From Variovorax sp. V93 (GTDB lineage Bacteria > Pseudomonadota > Gammaproteobacteria > Burkholderiales > Burkholderiaceae_C), in contig NZ_AP028669.1 in NCBI RefSeq assembly GCF_041154485.1, positions 2,852,001-2,916,000 on the forward strand: DNA of 64,000 nt, in the 5' to 3' direction. This document shows positions 26,496-35,539 of this stretch, piece after piece; within the stretch, counting starts at the first letter, position 1, and each line of letters starts with the position of its first letter. The translations under genes were made by a program, and so were the position numbers. The notes under the pieces are model-generated. The model ran no database searches, had not been told where the DNA came from, and worked only from the letters and a program-made list of their open reading frames with translations.

Positions 26496-27465
26496 GAAAG
26501 TTGAACCAGTTGTAGGGATGCGCGCGGCACAGGGCATCGAGGCGCGCCACGTAGGCTTCGACCGCCGCGCGGATGCGGCGTTCCCGCTCGGCGGGATCGG
26601 ATGCCCGCTCGCTGAAGTCGGCCAGAAGGTCGAACCGGACATCGTAGCGCGCACCGCCGCCATAGAGCCCGGCCATGAAGAACACCTTGCGCCGCAGCAG
26701 CGCCGCCAGGCGGAACGGGCCGTCGTTGAAACTCGCCGGCTGCCCCAGGAACGGCAGCACGATGTTGTTGCCGCGCTGCTGCGCGGGCTGATCCTCGCTG
26801 CCCGGCAGGGTGCGGTCGACCAGCATGCCGCCGAGCCCGCCGCCGTCGAGCCAGTCTCGCAGCGCAAGCATCGAATGAGGGCGGCCGAGCGCGATCACGT
26901 GGGGCCGCAGCTCGGGCAGGCTGATCGCGTTGAGGATGGCCGTGATGCGCTGCGCATTGTCCGGATACATCAGCATCGCAAGCCGCAGTTCGTGCTTGTG
27001 CCGGCTGTTGTGCTTGCAGGCGCCCAGGGCCTCGAAGCTGCCGACGTGCGCGCCGAGCAGGAAGGCGCCGCGCCCTTTCAGTGCCTCGGCCTCGAGCGCC
27101 TGGTTGCCCTCGACCCTGACATCGAACAGGTCCATGCGTCCGCGCAGGAAGTACACGCGGTCGAGCACCGTCGATGCGAAGGCATGCAGCAGGCGGTAGC
27201 CGTCGAGCCAGCCGGCATGCGGGCCGATGGCCCTGAACAGGTAGCGCTTGATGTGGCGCCGCGGCGCGGGAGCGAACAGCAGGAAGTACAGGCTGATCGG
27301 CGGCAGCAGCAGGCGCGTGATGCGGCGCCCGCACACCAGTGCCATCAGGCAGATGAAGCGCAGCGCCAGCATGTTGCTGCGTTCGGGAGCGTGCGCCCAG
27401 TCGCCGCGCTGGCCTGCCTGCGCCGCGTCTTTCACGGCGCGCGTCTCGGCGTCGGTGTGGTTCAT
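26467..27465 (-). CDS. LpxL/HtrB-like acyltransferase (COG4261)
   Basis: 332-aa protein of the lysophospholipid/lipid-A acyltransferase superfamily. An N-terminal hydrophobic stretch (LLLPPISLYFLLFAP) is followed by LLGAHVGSFEAL, which carries the HxxxxE/D catalytic motif (His then Glu), and GLGGMLVDRTLPG. The C-terminal YNWFNFHDFW is typical. Likely transfers an acyl chain during pigment-lipid assembly. An ATG at 27465 overlapping the ligase stop (TGATG) is chosen over a GTG one codon upstream. Confidence 0.85.
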   Translation of the reverse strand: MNHTDAETRAVKDAAQAGQRGDWAHAPERSNMLALRFICLMALVCGRRITRLLLPPISLYFLLFAPAPRRHIKRYLFRAIGPHAGWLDGYRLLHAFASTVLDRVYFLRGRMDLFDVRVEGNQALEAEALKGRGAFLLGAHVGSFEALGACKHNSRHKHELRLAMLMYPDNAQRITAILNAISLPELRPHVIALGRPHSMLALRDWLDGGGLGGMLVDRTLPGSEDQPAQQRGNNIVLPFLGQPASFNDGPFRLAALLRRKVFFMAGLYGGGARYDVRFDLLADFSERASDPAERERRIRAAVEAYVARLDALCRAHPYNWFNFHDFWLEDSV

Positions 27466-29171
27466 CACGCAGACTCTGGCACGGCGGCCCAGCGGCCGGT
27501 GACAGCCAGCACGCCGTCGCAGCGCACGTCGAAGCGCACGCCGCGCGCGGCGCCGGACTCGGGCTGCAGTTCGATGGAGAGCATGCTGCCCGGCCGCACG
27601 GGCGCCAGGAACTTGGCGGCCGCGAGCGTGGGATGGGTGCCCAGCCGGGCGACCAGCGCCGGCACGCGCTGCACGGCTTCCATGACCTCGGCCAGTATCA
27701 GCGCTCCCGGCAGCAGCGGCTGGCCGGGGAAGTGCCCCGCGAACGCCGGGTGATCAACGGGCACCGCATGGGCCAGCTGCACCGGCGTGTCGTCTTCCGC
27801 CAGCTGCGCGAGCGCGAATTCGCGCAGCGCACGCGCCGTGAGCTTGCCGGTGCCTTCGCGCGGAAAGGCCTTCACCTGCACCACGCGGCGCGGCACGAAC
27901 ACCGGCTCCAGCCGCTGGCGCAGCGCGGCAATGATCTGGCCGGCCGAGAGCGTGGGCGCCACCACGAAGGCCACGGGGCGCACCACGCCGTCGGCCACTT
28001 CGTCGGGCAGCCAGAACGCGCCGTCCTCGACGCCCGCGATGCTGTTGAGGTGGTAGTTCAGATGCGCGAGCGAGCTGCGCCGGCCCGCGACATGGATCAG
28101 GTCGTTGGCGCGGCCCAGCAGCCGGAAGCGGCGCGCGTCGAGCAGTTCGAGCACGTCGGCCATCGGCGTGGGCTCGGGCAGGAAGTCGCCGCTGAAGATG
28201 AAGCGCTCGGGCCCGTCGCCCTCACCTGCTTCGGCATGCACGCGGATCTCGCCGAAGGTGTCCCAGACTTCGCTCTGCGTGGTGCGGCGGGTGGCGACCT
28301 GGCCGGATTCGGTGCTGCCGTAGATCTCGATCAATACGCCGCCGAGCGCCTGCTCGGCCTGGGCCGCGAGCTGCGGCGAAAGCGGCGCGGTGGCGGAAAG
28401 CACCAGGTCGACCGGCGGCAGCTCGATGCCCGAGAGCAGCAGCGTCTTCAGGTGGAAAGGCGTGGTGACCAGCGCGCGCGGCCGCGGCACCGAGGCCAGC
28501 GTCTTGGCCACGTCGGCCGGAAAGAACGGCCGTCCGCTGTCGAATGCAGCACCGCCGAGCATGGCCAGCAGCGCCGACGACTCCAGCCCGTAGCTGTGCT
28601 GCACAGGCACGGTCGCAACCAGCGTCAGGCCGGCGAGCGATGGGAGGCCGAGCAGGCTGGAGAGCCGTTCCACGGCCACCGCGACATCGCCGACCAGCGT
28701 GTCCCAGCGCTTGGCATGCGGCTGCGGCGCGCCGGTGGAGCCGGAGGTCAGCAGGCTCACGGCATGCATGGCGCCGTCGATGGCCGGAACCTCGACGCCG
28801 GCCCCTTCGGAACCACACCGGTATTCGACCAGCAGGCGCGGCATGCCGGGCGTGGCGAGCGCGGCATCATCGATCAGGGCAAAAAGATTCGAGCCGCCGG
28901 ATTCGAGCAGGCGCGCGAGCGTGTCGGGCCGCGCGTCGGGCGGCAGCAGGCTCGCATGGCCACGCACCAGCGCAGCCGCCAGGCCGACCGCAAACGCATA
29001 GCGGTCGACACAGAGATTGACCGCCCTGCCCTCGGCAGGCAGCGTCGGCGCGAAGCGGGCCACGTCGGCCAGGAACTGGCGCGTGCTCACGGGCACGCCG
29101 GCGCGCCAGGCCAGCGGTGCATCGAGGTCCCGATGGGCGATCAGCGGCAGCAGGCGGGTATCGGTGCTCAC
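27465..29171 (-). CDS. Acyl/aryl-AMP ligase fused to a FabZ-like hotdog domain
   Basis: 568-aa fusion. Residues about 10-450 are an ANL-type adenylating enzyme: P-loop TSGSTGAPQPH (142-151), EIYGSTESGQ, and C-terminal FPREGTGKLTARAL with the catalytic lysine. Residues about 466-568 form a hotdog module with GHFPGQPLLPG and an intact His (480) and later Glu, as in FabA/FabZ. It would activate the hydroxybenzoate starter and load it on the ACP, with the hotdog module dehydrating intermediates. It resembles the ligase of xanthomonadin/aryl-polyene clusters. The GTG at 29171 is 16 bases after the previous stop. Confidence 0.85.
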   Translation of the reverse strand: MSTDTRLLPLIAHRDLDAPLAWRAGVPVSTRQFLADVARFAPTLPAEGRAVNLCVDRYAFAVGLAAALVRGHASLLPPDARPDTLARLLESGGSNLFALIDDAALATPGMPRLLVEYRCGSEGAGVEVPAIDGAMHAVSLLTSGSTGAPQPHAKRWDTLVGDVAVAVERLSSLLGLPSLAGLTLVATVPVQHSYGLESSALLAMLGGAAFDSGRPFFPADVAKTLASVPRPRALVTTPFHLKTLLLSGIELPPVDLVLSATAPLSPQLAAQAEQALGGVLIEIYGSTESGQVATRRTTQSEVWDTFGEIRVHAEAGEGDGPERFIFSGDFLPEPTPMADVLELLDARRFRLLGRANDLIHVAGRRSSLAHLNYHLNSIAGVEDGAFWLPDEVADGVVRPVAFVVAPTLSAGQIIAALRQRLEPVFVPRRVVQVKAFPREGTGKLTARALREFALAQLAEDDTPVQLAHAVPVDHPAFAGHFPGQPLLPGALILAEVMEAVQRVPALVARLGTHPTLAAAKFLAPVRPGSMLSIELQPESGAARGVRFDVRCDGVLAVTGRWAAVPESA

Positions 29172-29187
29172 GCGGTCGGCCTCTGCT

Positions 29188-29844
29188 TCAATGGCTGCCG
29201 CTGCCGCTGCCGCTGCCGTGGTCGACGGGCGAAGCGCCCTGGAAGGCGCGCACCGCATCGATGAGCCGCGTGCGCTCGAACTCGGGGTGCAGCCGGTAGC
29301 GCACCAGGTGCTCGCCCACGAAAAGAAGCGTGACCGACAGCGGCGTCAGCACGTTCGCGAGCAGCGACCAGGCCGAAAAAGGCAGCGTCAGGTACACCAC
29401 GATCGACGACACCACCACCAGCGCGAAATACACGGTCCAGATGCGCGTGAGCGTCGTCGTGTAGGCCAGCATGTGGCCCTTGAGCGGATGCACGCGCTGC
29501 GCGAACTGCGTGATCAGCGGCAGGCCGGGGCCGCGCAGCGAGGCGCCGAACCAGCCGCACAGGAGGCCGTTGATGGCGACATGCTGGAACACGTAGAGCC
29601 GGTTGGTGTCGCCCGCCTCACCCAGGAACACGAGCGCAAAGCCCCCGATGCCCAGCAGCAGGGCCGCGGCAAAACCCCAGCGGCCGAACTTGCTCGCGGC
29701 GAAGCCCATGGCGGCCAGCCACAGCGGGCCGAGCAGCACCACCACGGCCCACGGCTCGGTGGGGTGGAACAGCATCATCCAGTGGGAGAGGCCGGCATAG
29801 GCCACTCCCACCAGCAGCAGGAGCGCCAGTCGCCATCGAGACAT
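29188..29844 (-). CDS. COG4648-type membrane protein of the pigment cluster
   Basis: 218-aa integral membrane protein with about five or six hydrophobic segments (AGLSHWMMLFHP..., WAVVVLLGPLWLAAMGFA, AAALLLGIGGFALVFLG, and two near residues 135-175). Its size and position between the ACP and the ligase match the conserved unknown membrane protein of aryl-polyene clusters. The C-terminus ends GSGSGSGSH, encoded by four GCTGCC units (29194-29217, plus-strand reading), which could vary by slippage. Three bases separate it from the ACP gene. Confidence 0.83.
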   Translation of the reverse strand: MSRWRLALLLLVGVAYAGLSHWMMLFHPTEPWAVVVLLGPLWLAAMGFAASKFGRWGFAAALLLGIGGFALVFLGEAGDTNRLYVFQHVAINGLLCGWFGASLRGPGLPLITQFAQRVHPLKGHMLAYTTTLTRIWTVYFALVVVSSIVVYLTLPFSAWSLLANVLTPLSVTLLFVGEHLVRYRLHPEFERTRLIDAVRAFQGASPVDHGSGSGSGSH

Positions 29845-29847
29845 GGA

Positions 29848-30159
29848 TCAGGAAGCGCTGCGATGCTGGGCGACGTGGGTCGCGAGCGTGCGCAGCGACT
29901 GGAAGATCTGCTGATTGCGCTCATCGTCCGAGCGCAGCTGGAAGCCGTAGCGCCGGGACACTTCGAGCGCGACTTCGAGGATGTCGATGGAGTCGAGGCC
30001 CAGGCCTTCGCCATACAGCGGATCGGTGGGCACGATGTCCTCGGGCGCGACTTCGAGATTGAGCGCGTTCACCAGCAGGACGGCCAACTCTTTTTCAATC
30101 GGCGACTGTTCAGGTGAATCGCCGGCGGCGGGAATGGGGGGCTGAGCAGTCGATGACAA
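29848..30159 (-). CDS. Acyl carrier protein of the pigment cluster, TTG start
   Basis: 103-aa ACP with the phosphopantetheine serine in GLGLDSIDILE (Ser57) and a helical bundle on either side. It is longer than housekeeping AcpP by an N-terminal Pro/Ser-rich extension of about 20 residues. The start is TTG at 30159, strongly supported by AGGAGGT five bases upstream, a near-perfect anti-16S match. It is the first gene of the ten-gene minus-strand operon; a TATAAT-like element lies at about 30205-30210 on that strand. Confidence 0.88.
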   Translation of the reverse strand: MSSTAQPPIPAAGDSPEQSPIEKELAVLLVNALNLEVAPEDIVPTDPLYGEGLGLDSIDILEVALEVSRRYGFQLRSDDERNQQIFQSLRTLATHVAQHRSAS

Positions 30160-30260
30160 GAAAACCTCCTGAAACTTTTTCCGTAACTACCTCGGGGGCC
30201 GTGGATTATAGGAGGGAGGCTTGATTAGACTGCCCGCTTCGATACGACCCGGAGCCCCTC

Positions 30261-31775
30261 ATGGCCGACCCTCTCTTGATCGCGCGCCACGACACCATCG
30301 AGTGCACCCTGCTGCCCAGCCTGGCCAACCGCCACGGCCTGATCACCGGCGCCACCGGCACCGGCAAGACAGTCACCCTGCAGACCATGGCCGAAAAGCT
30401 CTCGGGCATCGGCGTTCCGGTGTTCATGGCCGACGTCAAGGGCGACCTGACCGGCATGAGCCAGAAAGGCAGCATCGGCGAAAAAATGGCGGCCACGCTC
30501 AAGGAGCGGGGGATCGAGCTGCCCGAATCGGACGCCTGCCCCGTCACCCTGTGGGACGTGTTCGGCGAGCAGGGGCATCCGGTGCGCGCCACCGTCTCCG
30601 ACATGGGCCCCCTGCTGCTGGGCCGCATGCTCGACGTGAATGAAACGCAAGCCGGCGTGCTGAACCTGGTGTTCAAGATCGCCGACGACAACGGCCTGCT
30701 GCTGCTCGACCTGAAGGATCTGCGCGCCATGCTGCAGTACGTGGGCGAGAACGCGAGCCAGTTCACCACCGAGTACGGCAACATCAGCGCCGCCAGCGTG
30801 GGCGCCATCCAGCGCGGCCTGCTGCAGATCGAGACCCAGGGCGGCGAGAAGTTCTTCGGCGAGCCGATGCTCAACATCGCCGACTTCATGCAGACGGTGG
30901 GCGGCAAGGGCGTGGTCAACATCCTGGCCGCCGACAAGCTCATGAACTCGCCGCGGCTCTACGCCACCTTCCTGCTCTGGATGCTGTCGGAACTGTTCGA
31001 ACAGCTGCCCGAGATCGGCGACCCCGAACAGCCCAAGCTGGCCTTCTTCTTCGACGAAGCCCACCTGCTCTTCAACGAGGCGCCCAAGGCGCTGGTGGAG
31101 CGCATCGAGCTCGTGGTGCGGCTGGTGCGCTCCAAGGGCGTGGGCGTGTATTTCGTGACGCAGAACCCGCTGGACATTCCGGATTCGGTGCTGGCCCAGC
31201 TGGGCAACCGCGTCCAGCATGCGCTGCGCGCCTTCACGCCGCGCGACCAGAAGGCCGTCAAGGCCACGGCCACCACCATGCGCCAGAAGCCGGGGCTGGA
31301 CATCGAAACCGCGATCACCGAGCTTGCGGTGGGCGAGGCGCTGGTGAGTTTTCTCGATGCCAAGGGGCGCCCCAGCGTGACCGAGCGCGTGTTCGTGGTG
31401 CCGCCCGGCAGCCAGATCGGCCCCGTCACGGCCGCGCAGCGCCAGGCGGTCATTGCCAATTCGCTCGTCGCCGGCGTGTACGAGAAGACCGTGGACCGCG
31501 AATCGGCCTACGAAAAGCTCAAGGGCCGGGCCGAAACCGCACCCGATGCACCGCCGGCCAAAACGGCGGGCGGCGGCAAGGGTGCGGCCGCAACGTCTGA
31601 AGGCAGCAGCATGCTGAACGACCTGCTCTTCGGCAGCACGGGTCCGCGCGGCGGCAAGCGCGACGGGCTGGTGCAGACCATGGCCAAGTCGGCGGTGCGG
31701 ACCATGGGCACCTCGGTCGGCAAGGAGATCCTGCGCGGCGTGCTGGGCGGCATCTTCGGCGCCAAGAAGCGCTGA
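30261..31775 (+). CDS. yjgR: HerA-like ATPase of the DUF853/YjgR family
   Basis: 504-aa P-loop ATPase: Walker [13 protein letters not shown] (near residue 30), [11 protein letters not shown], Walker [13 protein letters not shown], arginine-finger region [16 protein letters not shown] and a Gly/Ala-rich linker near 420-440. Members resemble HerA/FtsK-type translocases; the cellular role of YjgR is poorly known. It is divergent from the pigment ACP gene with a 101-base gap. Full length and intact. Confidence 0.9.
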   Translation: MADPLLIARHDTIECTLLPSLANRHGLITGATGTGKTVTLQTMAEKLSGIGVPVFMADVKGDLTGMSQKGSIGEKMAATLKERGIELPESDACPVTLWDVFGEQGHPVRATVSDMGPLLLGRMLDVNETQAGVLNLVFKIADDNGLLLLDLKDLRAMLQYVGENASQFTTEYGNISAASVGAIQRGLLQIETQGGEKFFGEPMLNIADFMQTVGGKGVVNILAADKLMNSPRLYATFLLWMLSELFEQLPEIGDPEQPKLAFFFDEAHLLFNEAPKALVERIELVVRLVRSKGVGVYFVTQNPLDIPDSVLAQLGNRVQHALRAFTPRDQKAVKATATTMRQKPGLDIETAITELAVGEALVSFLDAKGRPSVTERVFVVPPGSQIGPVTAAQRQAVIANSLVAGVYEKTVDRESAYEKLKGRAETAPDAPPAKTAGGGKGAAATSEGSSMLNDLLFGSTGPRGGKRDGLVQTMAKSAVRTMGTSVGKEILRGVLGGIFGAKKR

Positions 31776-31793
31776 GAAAGGCCGCAGGGCCGC

Positions 31794-32435
31794 TCACCAG
31801 CGCAGCAGGCGCGGCCCGAGCACGGCGCCCACCAGCACGGGGAGCGCGATGCCGCTCACGTACCAGACCGCGAGGAAAGGCGCCGTCAATTCCATGCAGT
31901 GCAGCGCATAGACCGCCGCACCCACCCCGCCGGCCAGCGCGCCGGCGGCCGCACCGGCCAGCGCGGGCCGCGTGGGCGCCAGCCCCTTCAGGGCCAGCAG
32001 TGCCGCCGCAAAGACCGGCAGCGCCATGAGCCCGATGCTGACCGCGCAAACTCGCCACGATTCGCCCATGAGCAAGGGCATGCGCTCTTCGGCCGGCGCG
32101 TTGAACCAGGCCAGGGCCGCCATCGCCCACACGGCAAGCACCGGCACCGCGATGCCGATCCAGGCGCGCCGCACCGGCACGCCCGGTCGCGCGAGGCGCT
32201 GCGCCATCACGAAGGCGGCCGCCGCAATGCACAGCGGAAACAGCACCTTGACCCAGAACATCGGCCAGAACATGGCCTGCACCAGGTCGCGGCGCAATCC
32301 GTATTCGGTGAACAGGATCGCGAACGACAGCGGCAGCCCGGCGAGCAGCGCAAGCGCCAGGCGGCGCCCCGCGGCGCGGCGCGGCGCGGCCGTGGCGCCG
32401 GTCGCCAGCATGGCCACCAGATCGTCGGTCTTCAT
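31794..32435 (-). CDS. nrsF: NrsF-family anti-sigma factor (DUF1109), membrane protein
   Basis: 213-aa protein with six hydrophobic segments. It keeps the two cysteines in loop or helix positions typical of Nrs[14 protein letters not shown] (Cys130) and [16 protein letters not shown] (Cys180), with a third at Cys69. In Caulobacter NrsF holds the ECF factor SigF at the membrane, and the paired cysteines are needed to sense heavy-metal/redox stress. The start overlaps the sigma-factor stop by four bases. Confidence 0.88.
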   Translation of the reverse strand: MKTDDLVAMLATGATAAPRRAAGRRLALALLAGLPLSFAILFTEYGLRRDLVQAMFWPMFWVKVLFPLCIAAAAFVMAQRLARPGVPVRRAWIGIAVPVLAVWAMAALAWFNAPAEERMPLLMGESWRVCAVSIGLMALPVFAAALLALKGLAPTRPALAGAAAGALAGGVGAAVYALHCMELTAPFLAVWYVSGIALPVLVGAVLGPRLLRW

Positions 32436-32998
32436 GGCGCCTTGCTCCTGAGCCTGGCGGCGAGCGCCTTGAGGCCGCGGTGGATGCCCACCTTCACGGC
32501 TGATTCGGACATGCCGGTCAGGCTTGCCGTCTCGGCCACCGAGAGGCCTTCGAGCTTCACGTGCACGATCGGCAGGCGCTGGCGCTCCGGCAGGGTCTGC
32601 AGCAGGCCGCCCAGGTCGCGCCGCGCATCGCTGGCCTCGATGGCCGATTCGGCGAACACCGCCAGGTCGTCGTCCAGCGGGTCATGCAGCGCTTCGCGCG
32701 CGGACTTGGCGCGCAGCAGGTCGATCATCTTGTAGCGCGCAATCGCATGCACCCAGGCCGTCAGCGGCTGGTCGCTCTGGTAGGTGTGGCGCTGGTTGTG
32801 CATGGCGAGCAGGCATTCCTGGACAAGATCTTCCACTTCATCGGGCCAGCCGAACAGGCGCTTGCCCAGAAAGGCGCGCAGATGCGCGCTGAGTTTTTGC
32901 AGAAATTCGCGATAAGCGGCTGCGTCGCCGTCGAGGCCGCGCAGGAACAGGCTGCGCAGCGCGGCTTCGGCGTCGCTCGTTCGCCTACTGCTGTCCAT
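32432..32998 (-). CDS. sigF: ECF RNA polymerase sigma factor, SigF type
   Basis: 188-aa ECF sigma factor. Region 2 covers [23 protein letters not shown] and [20 protein letters not shown]; region 4 covers [41 protein letters not shown] place the start at ATG 32998. A SigF-type promoter lies directly before it, and transcription from it would begin at or near this ATG, leaving the alternative ATG at 33013 upstream of the transcript. It is coupled to nrsF by an ATGA overlap. Confidence 0.88.
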   Translation of the reverse strand: MDSSRRTSDAEAALRSLFLRGLDGDAAAYREFLQKLSAHLRAFLGKRLFGWPDEVEDLVQECLLAMHNQRHTYQSDQPLTAWVHAIARYKMIDLLRAKSAREALHDPLDDDLAVFAESAIEASDARRDLGGLLQTLPERQRLPIVHVKLEGLSVAETASLTGMSESAVKVGIHRGLKALAARLRSKAP

Positions 32999-33003
32999 TG
33001 TGT

Positions 33004-33029
33004 TTCGTGCCATCGGACCGGCTGGTTAC
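33004..33029 (-). promoter_or_regulatory. SigF-type autoregulatory promoter (GTAACC-N16-CGAA)
   Basis: On the minus strand GTAACC (33029-33024) is followed after exactly 16 bases by CGAA (33007-33004). This matches the consensus reported for Caulobacter SigF-dependent promoters. The sigF ATG starts five bases after CGAA, so the mRNA may be leaderless. Found by eye; no second copy was noticed in the window. Confidence 0.65.
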
Positions 33030-33131
33030 AGCCCTTTCGGAAAAAAGATCCCGCCGGATTGTGCCGTGCCCGGCGCAGACGCCGGCTGCGTCCTAGGCTA
33101 AGCTCGCCCGAACCCGTGGAAGGAGCGCCCC

Positions 33132-33179
33132 ATGCCCCCTGCCAGTTCATGCCCTGAACAGTCCGCCGCCCGGAGCTGA
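33132..33179 (+). CDS. Possible 15-codon leader ORF
   Basis: ATG at 33132 with AAGGAG seven bases upstream opens a 15-residue frame ending in TGA at 33177-33179, five bases before the ATG of the next gene. The ribosome site is good but the peptide (Pro/Ser/Ala, two Cys-adjacent residues) has no recognisable identity. It may be a leader peptide or a fortuitous frame. Confidence 0.25.
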   Translation: MPPASSCPEQSAARS

Positions 33180-33184
33180 CGCCG

Positions 33185-33604
33185 ATGCTGGCCGGGCTGG
33201 TTTCGCACCCCTGGGCCTATCCGGCGCTGGAGACGGTGCATATCGTCGGCATCGCGCTGCTGTTCGGCGGGCTGCTGGTGTTCGAGTTGCGCGTGCTCGG
33301 CCTTGGCCGGGAACTGCCGCAAAGGCAGTTGGCGCATCTGACGCTGTTGCCGGCGCTTGTCGGCTTCGGACTGTGCGCCGCCACCGGCCTCACGATGTTT
33401 TCCACGCAGCCCGGCGAGCTGCTGGCCAATTCCGCCTTTCGCATCAAGCTGTTCCTGATCGGCCTGGCAGGCGCCAACGCCATCTGGTTCCACCTTCGAG
33501 GCGGACTCGCATCCACCGGCGCCATATCCAGGCTGCAATGCCTGCTCTCGCTGGGGTTTTGGCTCGCTGTCATCATCTGCGGGCGCTGGATTGCCTACGT
33601 CTGA
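33185..33604 (+). CDS. Four-helix membrane protein of the DUF6644/DUF2214 type
   Basis: 139-aa integral membrane protein with four hydrophobic helices (LETVHIVGIALLFGGLLVFEL, LTLLPALVGFGLCAATG, FRIKLFLIGLAGANAIWF, LQCLLSLGFWLAVIICGRW). The first holds the HxxG and E residues common in this group. GGAG lies 11 bases before ATG 33185. It is followed 14 bases later by a secreted DUF6152 protein, a pairing seen in other proteobacteria. Function unknown. Confidence 0.75.
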   Translation: MLAGLVSHPWAYPALETVHIVGIALLFGGLLVFELRVLGLGRELPQRQLAHLTLLPALVGFGLCAATGLTMFSTQPGELLANSAFRIKLFLIGLAGANAIWFHLRGGLASTGAISRLQCLLSLGFWLAVIICGRWIAYV

Positions 33605-33618
33605 GCAAGGAGACCCAG

Positions 33619-34086
33619 ATGATTGAGAGACGCTTGTTCATTGCCGGTTCACTCGGCCTGGCCCTGCCCTCCTGGGCGCACCACGGCTGGAGCAGCTTCG
33701 ACCAGGACCGCCCGCTCTACCTGGAGGGGCGCGCGACCAAGGTCATGTGGCGCAATCCGCATGGCGAGGTGGAGCTCGAGCTGCCCGAGAACCCGACCCT
33801 GCCGGCCGACCTGAAGCAGCGCCCGCTGCCCAGGCAAAGCGCGAATGTCGACGGTCCCGCGCTGCTGGCCAAGGCGCAGCTGCCCACGCGGCGCGACCGC
33901 AAGTGGCTGATCGAACTCGCACCGCTCACGCGGCTGCAGGCCTGGGGGCTCGAGGAGATCAAGCCCGGCACCCCGGTGGCCGCGCTGGGCTTCACCTACA
34001 CCGGTGAAAAAGGCGATCCGGTGCTGCGCGCCGAATACCTGTTCGTCGGCGGCAAGGCCTACGGCCTGCGCTCCTCGCCGGCCTGA
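33619..34086 (+). CDS. Secreted DUF6152 family protein
   Basis: 155-aa exported protein. The signal sequence has an Arg pair (MIERRLFIAGSLGLALPSWA) that could use the Tat route. The mature part begins HHGWSSFD, which with the later WRNPHGEVELE is characteristic of the HHGW-type DUF6152 proteins. It contains two adjacent histidines near the new N-terminus that could bind metal. SD AAGGAGA precedes the ATG. Function unknown; it sits next to a stress sigma factor but faces away from it. Confidence 0.78.
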   Translation: MIERRLFIAGSLGLALPSWAHHGWSSFDQDRPLYLEGRATKVMWRNPHGEVELELPENPTLPADLKQRPLPRQSANVDGPALLAKAQLPTRRDRKWLIELAPLTRLQAWGLEEIKPGTPVAALGFTYTGEKGDPVLRAEYLFVGGKAYGLRSSPA

Positions 34087-34137
34087 TCGGCGCACCGGCC
34101 GCGGCCCCCGGCGGCAATGACGACCCTCGCGCCCTGC

Positions 34138-34166
34138 TTGCCAGCCGCGCGAGTGATCGGTACATT
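34138..34166 (+). promoter_or_regulatory. Sigma-70-type promoter for the URC gene cluster
   Basis: TTGCCA (34138-34143), a 17-base spacer and TACATT (34161-34166) form a good housekeeping promoter. It lies 20 bases before the ATG of the GTP-cyclohydrolase-like gene, which has GAGG seven bases upstream of its start. Confidence 0.6.
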
Positions 34167-34186
34167 GCATTTTTTGAGGGCCTCCA

Positions 34187-35535
<1,349 letters not shown>

Positions 35536-35539
<4 letters not shown>

